This document shows, piece after piece, positions 52,030 through 59,824 of a stretch of DNA of 64,000 bases; the stretch's first letter is position 1; every line of letters starts with the position of its first letter. Origin of the DNA: CAVQUE01 sp046290435 (GTDB taxonomy: Bacteria > Actinomycetota > Acidimicrobiia > Acidimicrobiales > UBA8592); NCBI GenBank assembly GCA_046290435.1, contig JBKAGO010000041.1, positions 72,572 to 136,571 on the forward strand, given 5' to 3'. The position numbers were made by a program, and so were the translations under genes. The notes beneath the pieces are model-generated. The model was given only the letters and a program-made list of their open reading frames with translations, had not been told where the DNA came from and searched no databases.

Positions 52030-52283
52030 GGACAGGGCCTCCTTCTCCATCGTTCTCGTCGGTGGGCCCGACGCGGTGTGCCTCGTCCCATCGCCATCGG
52101 CCGCGGCCCCGACTTCGTTGACCCTTCGGTCCGACAAGGGGTCTCGGCTCTCCAGAGAGTGGCACGTGCAACCTTGGAATCTGCCGAGACTCGGGAGTCC
52201 GGGCGATGTCGTCGAGGATGGGGTTGGTCCGTACAGCCCACCTCCAAGGCTTCTCTCAGGTTCGGCGTGCGAAGGTGCCGGGC
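52030..52283. other. Divergent intergenic region between the response regulator and the protease gene
   Basis: This 254-bp gap must hold the promoters of both divergent units. A short imperfect hairpin GACCC...GGGTC (about 52121-52144) is visible, but no clear tandem direct repeats of the PhoB/OmpR type were found by eye. No gene is supported here; the short frames are low quality. Confidence 0.4.
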
Positions 52284-53465
52284 ATGCGAAACCGACCGAC
52301 TGCCGTGCTGCTCTGTGCAGTCCTGTTGATCACCCTTCTCGCGCTGCCCGCCGGCGCCCAGACCCCGTCGCCGACCGACACCCGGAGTGCCGGGCAGGTC
52401 CGGGGCCTGACAGCGGAAGCGTCCGCAGCCGATGGGGCGACGGTCTCCTGGAGGCCGCCGCGTGGCGCCGCCGTCGATGGCTACCGGCTGCGCATCCGGG
52501 CGGCGATCCCACGCCATGCCTACCAGCCAGACGCAACAGAGGCCCGTGTGGTGGGCGGCGACGACATCTCGATCGATCAGGCCCCATGGCAGGTCGCGCT
52601 CGGCTACGTGAACCGCCGCCATCCGGTCGTGCCCCGAGGCTTCAGCTGCGGCGGCACGCTGATCCATCCTCGGTGGGTGCTCACTGCGGCACACTGCATC
52701 GACCCGGACAAGCCGCAATTGCTCCGCGTCGCCAGTGGCGTCGACGATCTCCGCGCGATCGGCGAGGAGGACCTCGTCGGCGTGGTGCGGATCGTGATGC
52801 CCCGGCGCGGTGAAGACAACCTTCCACCGGCGCCGCGTGGGATCATCCGGGACATCGCCCTCCTCGAGCTCGCCGAGCCTGCGTCGGGTGGCGTGCCCAT
52901 CGCCCTCGACCGATCGCTCCGCACCTTTGCCGGGCAGGAGGCGTTCGTCTCGGGATGGGGATCCACCCGGGCGGTCGACCCCGAGGGGCCGGAACGGCCG
53001 ATGGTCGTACCCCGGCAACTACAGGGCGCTCGTGTCGCCGTCTCCAACGGTCCCGGAGAGCCGTGCGACCGCCTCGAAGAGGCCGTTCCGGGCGGCTATG
53101 ACGAACGCATCCAGGTGTGTGCCTCCGTCGACGGTCGCATCGACACGTGCCAGGGCGACAGCGGGGGACCGCTCGTGCTGCGCCGAGGGGGCAGCTGGGT
53201 GATCGGCGGGATCACGAGCTTCGGCCACGGTTGCGCACTGGCCGGCTTTCCCGGCGTCTACGTGCGGGTCGCCGCGTATCGAGACTGGATCGTCTCGCAC
53301 ATCCCCGATCTGCGGTGGCGGGTCCGCAACGTCGGCCCGGACACCACCGAGGTCACCGTACGCCGCGTGACTGCAGGGGTCCGCTATCGGATCGTGGTCG
53401 AGCCCCGGCTCGCCGCGGGGCTTGGTCCCCGAGCCTCCCTCGCCGTGAGGGCGACGGTCCGATGA
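52284..53465 (+). CDS. Secreted trypsin-like serine protease with N-terminal FN3-like segment
   Basis: A 393-residue protein. It starts with a signal peptide (MRNRPTAVLLCAVLLITLLA ending PAGAQ). A short fibronectin-III-like strand set (GATVSWRPPRGAAVDGYRLR) comes before the protease. The mature-enzyme start is RVVGGDDIS; the triad is His137 (LTAAHC), Asp190 (RDIALLELA) and Ser293 (CQGDSGGPLVL). The substrate-pocket region and the Cys pairs of chymotrypsin-fold enzymes are present. About 50 residues follow the domain. Activation by cleavage before VVGG is expected. It is divergent from the two-component system, which may control it. Confidence 0.9.
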   Translation: MRNRPTAVLLCAVLLITLLALPAGAQTPSPTDTRSAGQVRGLTAEASAADGATVSWRPPRGAAVDGYRLRIRAAIPRHAYQPDATEARVVGGDDISIDQAPWQVALGYVNRRHPVVPRGFSCGGTLIHPRWVLTAAHCIDPDKPQLLRVASGVDDLRAIGEEDLVGVVRIVMPRRGEDNLPPAPRGIIRDIALLELAEPASGGVPIALDRSLRTFAGQEAFVSGWGSTRAVDPEGPERPMVVPRQLQGARVAVSNGPGEPCDRLEEAVPGGYDERIQVCASVDGRIDTCQGDSGGPLVLRRGGSWVIGGITSFGHGCALAGFPGVYVRVAAYRDWIVSHIPDLRWRVRNVGPDTTEVTVRRVTAGVRYRIVVEPRLAAGLGPRASLAVRATVR

Positions 53466-53775
53466 CCGCATCGGGCGCGTCGGCAGGTTCACCGGCCGCG
53501 GACGAAGGCGGCTGACGCCGCCGCACGATCGCCCGGGCGACCGTGCGCGACCTCCGGTGCCTGCCCCATCCCGCCGGGGCATGCACAACGTCGCGTGGGA
53601 CCGGTCGCCCGGGCCGCGGGTCTCCGTCCTCTCCGCCGTGGACGGAGACCCGCCCTCCCCGCAGGCGGCGCGGAGCGCCCGTCGTAGCGGTGCCGCCGGC
53701 GGCGGCGTGGGCGACCCCGACCGACACCGGGGTAGTGTGCGGACGCTGCGACGACACACGAAGGGGTGTGACCAC
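53466..53775. other. Intergenic region (310 bp) with a strong terminator-like hairpin
   Basis: Between the protease and the acyl-CoA dehydrogenase. It holds the 12-bp hairpin at 53618-53651 and, beyond it, presumably the promoter of the dehydrogenase (the GTAGTGTGCGG stretch near 53732 is a weak -10-like candidate). No gene is supported; the frames here are short or antisense-like. Confidence 0.5.
53618..53651 (+). terminator. 12-bp perfect hairpin after the secreted protease gene
   Basis: GGGTCTCCGTCC (53618-53629), the 10-nt loop TCTCCGCCGT, and GGACGGAGACCC (53640-53651) form a perfect 12-bp GC-rich stem about 150 bp after the protease stop. There is no T-tract, but stems of this strength are common ends of transcripts in high-GC actinobacteria. 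Confidence 0.6.
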
Positions 53776-55092
53776 ATGGCCGGTCTCGAGACCACCGATG
53801 CGATGTTCGATCTGCGAATGTCAGAGGGCGCCAAGCCGCTCTTCGAGCGGGTCAAGGAATTCATCGCCACCGAGGTCGAGCCGAACACGGCCGAGTTCTT
53901 CCGCCTCGGCGAGAACCGCCCCGACCGTTGGGCATGGGGCGAGGGCCAGCTCGAACTGCTCGACGGCATCAAGGCCCGGGCCAAGGAGCAGGGCCTATGG
54001 AACTTCTTCCTGCCCGATGCCGAGACCGGTGAGGGCCTGAGCAACCTCGACTACGCCTACATCGCCGCCGAGCTCGGCAAGAACCCGATCGCCAGCGAGT
54101 GCCTCAACTGCTCGGCGCCCGACACCGGCAACATGGAGGTGCTCGAGCGTGTCGGCACCCCCGAACAGAAGAAGCAGTGGCTGGAGCCGCTCCTGGCCGG
54201 CGAGATTCGTTCCGCCTACGCGATGACCGAGCCCGACCTCGCCAGCTCCGACGCGAAGAACATCTCCTGCCAGGCCGTGCTCGACGGCGACGAATGGGTC
54301 ATCAACGGCGAGAAGTTCTACATCTCCGGCGCCGGCGATCCCCGCTGCAAGATCATGATCGTCATGGTGCAGACCAATCCCGATGGTCCCGCCCACCTGC
54401 GTCAGTCCCAGATCCTGGTCCCCACCGACCATCCCGGCGTCGAGATCCTCGGCCCGATGCACGTCTTCGGCAAGGACGACGCCCCCCACGGGCACATGCA
54501 CCTGCGGTTCACCGACTGCCGGGTCCCGGCCGAGAACATGTTGCTCGGCGAGGGCCGTGGCTTCGAGATCTCCCAGGTCCGCCTCGGCCCGGGTCGCATC
54601 CACCACTGCATGCGTTCCATCGGTGCTGCCGAGCGGGCCATCGAGTTGATGGTCAAGCGCGGCCTCACCCGTGAGGCGTTCGGCAAGCGGGTGTCGAACC
54701 TCGGCAAGAACGTCGAGATGATCGCCAAGGCCCGCATCGAGATCGAGGCGATGCGCATGATGGTCCTCAAGGCTGCCAAGGCCATGGACGAGCTCGGCAA
54801 CGCCGACGCCCGCATCTGGGTCAGCGCCGTCAAGGCCATGGTGCCCATCCGGGTGTGCGAGATCATCGACAACGCCATCCAGATCCACGGTGCCACCGGC
54901 GTGTCGCAGTGGACGCCGCTGGCCGACATGTACGCCAGCCAGCGGACCCTGCGCCTCGCCGACGGCCCCGACGAGGTCCACTGGTTCGTCGTGGGTCGAG
55001 CCGAACTGGCCCGCTGGGAAGAAGCCGCAGCGGACTACGACCCCAAGGCCAACCACATGGCCGAGAAGGCCCTCAACTTCAGCGGGCCCTGA
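53776..55092 (+). CDS. Acyl-CoA dehydrogenase (ACAD10/11-like)
   Basis: A 438-residue flavoenzyme of normal length. The FAD/substrate blocks are SAYAMTEPDLASSDAKNISC and EWVINGEKFYISGAGDPRCK, then the C-terminal helical domain with GLTREAFGKRVSNLGKN and QIHGATGVSQWTPLADMYAS. TLRLADGPDEVHWFVVGRAE is close to the end of ACAD10/11-type enzymes, which act on long or hydroxylated acyl-CoAs. It introduces a double bond into acyl-CoA for beta-oxidation. The ATG at 53776 lacks a strong Shine-Dalgarno but gives the family N-terminus. Confidence 0.93.
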   Translation: MAGLETTDAMFDLRMSEGAKPLFERVKEFIATEVEPNTAEFFRLGENRPDRWAWGEGQLELLDGIKARAKEQGLWNFFLPDAETGEGLSNLDYAYIAAELGKNPIASECLNCSAPDTGNMEVLERVGTPEQKKQWLEPLLAGEIRSAYAMTEPDLASSDAKNISCQAVLDGDEWVINGEKFYISGAGDPRCKIMIVMVQTNPDGPAHLRQSQILVPTDHPGVEILGPMHVFGKDDAPHGHMHLRFTDCRVPAENMLLGEGRGFEISQVRLGPGRIHHCMRSIGAAERAIELMVKRGLTREAFGKRVSNLGKNVEMIAKARIEIEAMRMMVLKAAKAMDELGNADARIWVSAVKAMVPIRVCEIIDNAIQIHGATGVSQWTPLADMYASQRTLRLADGPDEVHWFVVGRAELARWEEAAADYDPKANHMAEKALNFSGP

Positions 55093-55098
55093 GCGCAT

Positions 55099-55178
55099 GG
55101 GGTCAGACCCCGCTTTCCCGCTTTCTCCCCGCTCGGCCAGCCGGCTCGCCGGGTGACGAGAAAGCGGGATCTGACCCC
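55099..55178. repeat. Second palindromic repeat family, GGGGTCAGAYCCCGCTTTC type
   Basis: An 80-bp imperfect palindrome. The left arm begins GGGGTCAGACCCCGCTTTC (55099-55117) and is followed by a partial duplication, CCGCTTTCTC. The right arm is 55158-55178 (GAGAAAGCGGGATCTGACCC then C). It shares with the 88-bp family the outer GGGGTCA...TGACCCC ends and the GTGACGAG just before the right arm. It lies between two convergent genes and encodes nothing. Confidence 0.85.
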
Positions 55179-55180
55179 GG

Positions 55181-56344
55181 TCAGCGTTGATCGAAGGCGA
55201 TCTTCACTGCGCCTCTCGGGCCTGACTCCGAGGCGTGGCGGAGGGCGTCGCGCCAGCGGTCGAGGGGGTAGGTGGCCGACACCAGGCGTCCGAGTTCGGC
55301 GTCGCGCACCAGGTCGAACGCCAGCGTGAAGCTGGTGGCCGTGGTGCCGTCGGCCAGGTGCTCGGTGCCGTAGGTGTAGGCGCCGACCAGCTCGGTCTCG
55401 CGATGCCACAGCGGGGTCAGGTCGACCTTGGTCACGCCGGGCATGCCCAACAGGGTGACCCGCCCGCGGGGCCGGGTGATCGAGATCGACGTGGCCAACG
55501 AGCCGGCGCTGCCCACGGCGTCGACGGTGACGTCGGCGCCGCCGGACAGATCGTCGCCCACCATGCGGCATCCCGTGGTCCGCCGCACGGCTCGCTTGAG
55601 CTCGTCGGGTGCGACCACCAGGTCGGCGCCCAGCGCCGTTGCGAGCTCGCGCTGGTGCGGGTAGCGGGCGGCCACGATGATGGTCGCCGCCTCGGTGAGG
55701 CGCCGCAGCGCCGCCACCGTGCACAGTCCCATCGTCCCGGCGCCCTGGACGACGACGACGTCGCCGGCTGCCACCCGTGCCTTCAGCGCCGCATGCACGC
55801 CGCCGGCGGCGGGTTCGAGCATGACGGCGGCCTCGTCGTCGATGTCGTCGGGCACGTCGTGGAGCTGGGACTCGTGGGCCACCAGCTCGGGACCCCAGCC
55901 ACCGCCGGTGCTGGCGCAGAAACCGATCTGGATGCCGTCGTCGATGGGGCCCGACAGCAGATAGCCGTAATCGTCGCCGTCGCCGGGAGCGGCGCCGGGA
56001 AACGGCGGCTCCTCGCCCCGGGCCTCGGGCCCGAGCGTGGGTTCGATCGCCACCCGGCGCCCGTCGTCGAGGGTGCCGACGACCTCGTGGCCGGGCACGA
56101 ACGGGAACGACACGTGGGGCTCGAAGTACCGCGACGAGCTGCCCTCGACGGTGGCGAGGTCGCTGCCGCAGATACCGGTCAGGCGGGGGTGGACCCGATG
56201 CCAGCCCGGCCCGGGGAGTTCGGGTGGGTCGATGTCGCGCAACCGCAGCGGCCCGACCTGTGCCCCTGCGCCGGGCATGACCCGCGACGTCACCGCCGCC
56301 GCGGCGTAGCGCAGCTCTCGTCGCTCGAACACCAAAGCCTTCAC
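55181..56344 (-). CDS. Zinc-binding (threonine/alcohol dehydrogenase-like) MDR dehydrogenase
   Basis: A 387-residue medium-chain dehydrogenase. GICGSDLATVEG with PFVPGHEVVGTLDDGRRVAI gives the catalytic zinc site, and VVVVQGAGTMGLCTVAALRR is the nucleotide-binding fold. The four Cys ligands of a structural zinc are not obvious: the segment between residues 85 and 130 is short and Gly/Pro/Asp-rich. It resembles sorbitol/threonine dehydrogenases. The substrate is unknown. It is convergent with the acyl-CoA dehydrogenase across the second palindrome. Confidence 0.85.
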   Translation of the reverse strand: MKALVFERRELRYAAAAVTSRVMPGAGAQVGPLRLRDIDPPELPGPGWHRVHPRLTGICGSDLATVEGSSSRYFEPHVSFPFVPGHEVVGTLDDGRRVAIEPTLGPEARGEEPPFPGAAPGDGDDYGYLLSGPIDDGIQIGFCASTGGGWGPELVAHESQLHDVPDDIDDEAAVMLEPAAGGVHAALKARVAAGDVVVVQGAGTMGLCTVAALRRLTEAATIIVAARYPHQRELATALGADLVVAPDELKRAVRRTTGCRMVGDDLSGGADVTVDAVGSAGSLATSISITRPRGRVTLLGMPGVTKVDLTPLWHRETELVGAYTYGTEHLADGTTATSFTLAFDLVRDAELGRLVSATYPLDRWRDALRHASESGPRGAVKIAFDQR

Positions 56345-56380
56345 GGCGGCGAGCCTACCGGGTGGTAGAGGGGTCGGTCC

Positions 56381-57646
56381 TCAGAGGTAGGGCGCAGGAT
56401 CGACGGCGACGCCGTTGATGCGGATCTCGAAATGCAGGTGCGGCCCGGTGCTGACGCCCGTCGTCCCGATGAAGCCGATGGTCGTGCCCGCCGAGACCGA
56501 TGCACCCGTCGAGGTGTTGAAGCCCGACATGTGGGCGTAGAGCGACGTGTAGCCCCCGCCGTGGTCGACGATCACCGTGTTGCCGTAGCCGGCGAACACG
56601 TCGGCGAAGATGACCGTGCCGCCGGATGCCGCGGCGATCGGCGAACCGGACGCCCCGTCGAAGTCGATGCCGGCATGGAAGCGTGACGTGCCGTACACGG
56701 GGTGGATACGGGTGCCGAACGGCGAGGTCATGACCCCACCCACCGGGCGGATGAACGCCGGAGCGCCCCCGGGCGGTGCCGGCACCGGATCGGGATCGGT
56801 CGGGGTCTCGGGGTCGGTGGCGTCCTCGCCGCCGCCGTTGGCCGCCTCCTCGGCGGCCAGGCGCTCGGCCTCGAGGCGGGCTTCCTCGGCGAGGCGTGCC
56901 TCCTCGGCCAGCCGCGCTTCTTCGGCGATGCGGGCCTCCTCGGCCCGGATGAACTCGGTGATCTCCGCGTCCTCGGCGGCGAGCTGGGCCGAGGTGGTCT
57001 CGAGCGAGCCGATGCGGGCCTCGACCTCGGCCCGGAGCTGGGCCTGGGTGGCCCGGTCGTCTTCGAGGGCGTCCATGCGAACGCGGATCTCGTCGCGCAG
57101 CCCGATGGTGGCCACCTCGGCCGCTTCGGCATCGGCCAGCGCGTCCTCCTGGAGGCTGCGGGCGGTGCGCAGCAGGGCGGTGGTGTCGGCGCTCGACCCG
57201 TTGGCCTCGTCGATGATGAAGCGCAGCACCGGCACGGCGTTGATGTCGTCGGCGCTCAGCAGCAGGCTGTCCTCGCCGTCGAAGCCGGCGACGTAGCTGT
57301 CGACGGACTGCTGGGCCACGAGCAGGGCGAGCTCGTCGATCTGGGCTCCGAGCGCATCGGCGTTGCGGCGGGCCTCTTCGCCGGCCTCGCGGGTGGCGGC
57401 GAGCTCCTGGCGGACCGCCTGGAGGCGACCGTCCTCCGCGGCGATCCACGCGTCGAGACGGTCGAGGGCCTCGACGAGCGCAGCGTCCTCGGCGGCCAAC
57501 ACGTCGAGCTCTGCGGCTGCCTCGGCGGCCTCCCGCTGGATCTGCTCGCGCCGTTCGCGGGCGTCCTGGATCGACTCCTGGGCAGACAACGGCACGGCCG
57601 TGCTCATGACGAGCAGCACGCACATCGCCTGGAGCAGTCGTCGCAT
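56381..57646 (-). CDS. M23-family (LytM) murein hydrolase / EnvC-like protein
   Basis: A 421-residue exported protein. A signal peptide (LLQAMCVLLVMSTAVPLSAQ) precedes two long coiled-coil stretches; the second ends in tandem ARLAEEARLAEEARLEAERL repeats. A Pro/Asp linker leads to the LytM peptidase. The zinc ligands are visible in RFHAGIDFDG (HxxxD) and GPHLHFEIRI (HxH), with SPFGTRIHPVYGTSRFHAGI upstream. The design matches EnvC/NlpD-type factors that activate or act as peptidoglycan hydrolases at division. The ATG at 57646 starts the signal peptide. Confidence 0.92.
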   Translation of the reverse strand: MRRLLQAMCVLLVMSTAVPLSAQESIQDARERREQIQREAAEAAAELDVLAAEDAALVEALDRLDAWIAAEDGRLQAVRQELAATREAGEEARRNADALGAQIDELALLVAQQSVDSYVAGFDGEDSLLLSADDINAVPVLRFIIDEANGSSADTTALLRTARSLQEDALADAEAAEVATIGLRDEIRVRMDALEDDRATQAQLRAEVEARIGSLETTSAQLAAEDAEITEFIRAEEARIAEEARLAEEARLAEEARLEAERLAAEEAANGGGEDATDPETPTDPDPVPAPPGGAPAFIRPVGGVMTSPFGTRIHPVYGTSRFHAGIDFDGASGSPIAAASGGTVIFADVFAGYGNTVIVDHGGGYTSLYAHMSGFNTSTGASVSAGTTIGFIGTTGVSTGPHLHFEIRINGVAVDPAPYL

Positions 57647-57818
57647 CGCGTGGATCCTGGGTCTGGGGACGGGAACCGACCGCCGACTGGGGACGACGGT
57701 CATGAGCTCGCTGGAGAGGTTCTCGGCATTTGCAGAGGCGAACTGTAACCCGACCGTCATGGAGATGTGCGCTCGCGTGCGTGCGGACGAAACCGGCCGG
57801 TTGTGCCATCGTGCGGGG

Positions 57819-58730
57819 ATGGACGACGCCGACGACCCGATCGAGACCGACGACACCGATGCGACCCACGACGTCGAGGAGTTCGACGACGACTTCGACG
57901 ACGACTTCGACGACGACCTCGATGACGACGACGTCGACGATTTCGCCGAGATCGAGGCCCTGCTGCGGCCCTTCGCCGCCCTCGAGGGGATGGCGCTCGT
58001 CACGGGCGGCACCGGCGGCATCGGATCGGCCGTCTGCCGGCTCCTGGCGGCGCAGGGCTCCGACATCGCCTTCACCTGGCGGTCCGACCGCAACGCCACC
58101 GACGCGCTGATCGACGAGCTCGAGGCGCTGGGTGTGATGGTCGTGACCGCCCAGGTCGACTGCACCGATGCCGAAGGCCTCGCCACCGCCATCAGCGGCA
58201 TCGAGGACCTGGGTGGGGTGCACACCCTCGTGCACGCCGTCGGGCCCCCGGTGCCCCAGACGCACCTGTCACGGATCGAACCGTCGCTGATGCGACACCA
58301 CCTCGACACCGAGGTCATGGCGTTCTTCAACGCCGTCGTTCCCAGCCTGCCGACGCTGCGGATGCACCAGGGCTCGATCGTGGCCGTCACCTCTGCGGCG
58401 ACGGACCGCTACGCCGTCCGGGACGGACTGTCGGCCGCGCCCAAGGGCGCCATCGAGGCACTCGTGCGGGGCCTCGCCGCCGAGGAGGGCCGCTTCGGCG
58501 TCCGGGCCAACGCCGTGGGCCCTGGCATGCTCGCCGACGGCATGGCCCAGACCCTCATCGACGACGGCCACTACAGCGACGAGGCCCTCGCGGTCATCAC
58601 CGAGAACATCCCCCTGCGGCGCTTCGGCACCGCCGCCGACGTCGCCGCAGCCGTGGCATTCCTGGCATCACCCGCCGCCAACTACATCAGTGGCCAGATC
58701 CTCAACATCGACGGCGGCTACACCGCGTAG
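57819..58730 (+). CDS. Short-chain dehydrogenase/reductase fold with acidic N-terminus and missing catalytic Tyr
   Basis: A 303-residue protein. The first 47 residues are almost all Asp/Glu (for example EFDDDFDDDFDDDLDDDDVD). The SDR Rossmann motif ALVTGGTGGIGSAVCRLLAA (TGGTGGIG, 62-69) and the C-terminal VRANAVGPGM and NYISGQILNIDGGY are canonical. In the YxxxK motif the Tyr is replaced by Ser (LSAAPKGAIEAL; Ser205-x3-Lys209), while the catalytic Ser192 remains. It may therefore bind NAD(P)H without normal catalysis, or serve as a regulator. The start at 57819 is followed by repetitive GAC codons. Confidence 0.82.
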   Translation: MDDADDPIETDDTDATHDVEEFDDDFDDDFDDDLDDDDVDDFAEIEALLRPFAALEGMALVTGGTGGIGSAVCRLLAAQGSDIAFTWRSDRNATDALIDELEALGVMVVTAQVDCTDAEGLATAISGIEDLGGVHTLVHAVGPPVPQTHLSRIEPSLMRHHLDTEVMAFFNAVVPSLPTLRMHQGSIVAVTSAATDRYAVRDGLSAAPKGAIEALVRGLAAEEGRFGVRANAVGPGMLADGMAQTLIDDGHYSDEALAVITENIPLRRFGTAADVAAAVAFLASPAANYISGQILNIDGGYTA

Positions 58731-59008
58731 AGCTTCGCCCTCACTCGCCTCGGTCGCTGCGCTCCCTCGCTCCGTTCGGGCGAATCGGGTGCGGCTGGGC
58801 GTCGGGTTCACTCGTTCCCTCGCTGCGCTCGGTCTCTCCGTTCACCCGAGTTTGATCGGAGCGGCTGACGCCGCACTGTCTGTTGTCTGCCGACCGAGCA
58901 AGTAGCTCGGCAGACGCCGGGGGGACCGCCGGAGGCCGTCCCCCAGACCCCCCTCGCTGGCGGCCTCCCGCTGGCCGTGAACACATGCGAGAGCTCTGCC
59001 AGAAGCCC
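58731..59008. other. Convergent intergenic region with degenerate repeats and two hairpins
   Basis: Two related tracts (CTCGGTCGCTGCGCTCCCTC near 58750 and CTCGCTGCGCTCGGTCTCTC near 58820) are imperfect repeats of a CGCTGCGCTC core. Beyond them are GTCTGCCGA/TCGGCAGAC (58885-58893/58907-58915, with a competing CCGAGC/GCTCGG stem) and GGGGGAC/GTCCCCC (58920-58926/58938-58944). These sit between convergent genes and look like terminators. No gene is supported here. Confidence 0.55.
58885..58944 (+). terminator. Double hairpin after the SDR gene
   Basis: A 9-bp stem (58885-58893/58907-58915) is followed directly by a 7-bp GC stem (58920-58926/58938-58944, loop containing GCC/GGC). Both lack T-tracts. 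The placement, about 150 bp after the SDR stop and before the opposing acyltransferase end, suggests bidirectional transcript termination. Confidence 0.45.
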
Positions 59009-59731
59009 TTACAGCTGTTCGGCTTCGGTTTGCGCCTCGTCGAAGACTCGTTGGAGATTCACGCGGAGCTGGTCGGTGTAGGCCTTGCGGGCGGACATCG
59101 TCAGGCGGCCGCCGTTGGTGTCGGGTGGGTCCATCGGTTCGCCGATGACGACCGCGCAGCGGCTGCGGCGGGGGAAGCGGCCACCGGGGGGCATGGCGGC
59201 CTCGGTGCCGGCGATGCCGATGGGGACGACCTTGGCGCCGGTGCGTGCGGCCAGGAACGCCGGCCCGTCGAAGATCTCGGCCACCTGGTCGCCGCTGTGG
59301 CGTGAGCCCTCGGGGAAGACGAACAGTGCGGCCCCGTCGGTCAGGAGCTGTTCGGCGACGCGCATCGACTGGCGGTCGGCAGCGCCGCGGTGCACGGGGA
59401 AGCCGCCCAGCGCGCACATGATCCAGCCCACGGGCCCCGGCTTGAAGAGCGACTCCTTGCCCAGCGCCCGTGTCGTGCGGGAGGCCATACCGGCGACGAG
59501 CGGGGCGTCGAGGTTGGAGCGGTGCACCGGGGCGAGCACCAGCGGGCCGGGGGTGTCGAGGTACTCGGCCCCACGCCGGCGCACCCGGAAGTACCGGAAC
59601 AGCACGACCCGGATGAACACGTGGGTGAGGCGGTAGAAGAGCCGGCCCCCGCGCGACGTGGCGACCCGCTCGGCGCGTTCCTGCGCCGCTGCCGAAGCGG
59701 TTGTTTCGAGAGACTGCTCGGTGCTGGTCAC
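59009..59731 (-). CDS. 1-acyl-sn-glycerol-3-phosphate acyltransferase (PlsC-like)
   Basis: A 240-residue acyltransferase. The catalytic HX4D motif is APVHRSNLDAPLVAGM, and the other PlsC blocks are GGFPVHRGAADRQSMRVAEQ, LFVFPEGSRHSG and VVPIGIAGTEAAMPPGGRFP. It acylates lysophosphatidate to phosphatidate at the membrane, feeding phospholipid and storage-lipid synthesis such as the WS/DGAT route. The GTG at 59731 was chosen because it precedes the domain by about 30 residues; the longer frame overlaps the PHP gene and is antisense-like. Only one weak hydrophobic segment is visible. Confidence 0.88.
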   Translation of the reverse strand: MTSTEQSLETTASAAAQERAERVATSRGGRLFYRLTHVFIRVVLFRYFRVRRRGAEYLDTPGPLVLAPVHRSNLDAPLVAGMASRTTRALGKESLFKPGPVGWIMCALGGFPVHRGAADRQSMRVAEQLLTDGAALFVFPEGSRHSGDQVAEIFDGPAFLAARTGAKVVPIGIAGTEAAMPPGGRFPRRSRCAVVIGEPMDPPDTNGGRLTMSARKAYTDQLRVNLQRVFDEAQTEAEQL

Positions 59732-59824
59732 GGCCGCAATGCCATCACATCGACGACCGGCCGACCAATGAGACGCCGTCACCTGTCGACGAGGCCGGCT
59801 CTCCTGCGGCCGTATCCTGAGGCG

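Noticed and set aside
56355..58265. Long minus-strand Arg/Pro-rich frames over the M23 peptidase and SDR genes
   Set aside because: These are high-GC antisense or shifted-frame shadows with no family motif; the M23 and SDR frames carry complete catalytic or fold motifs.
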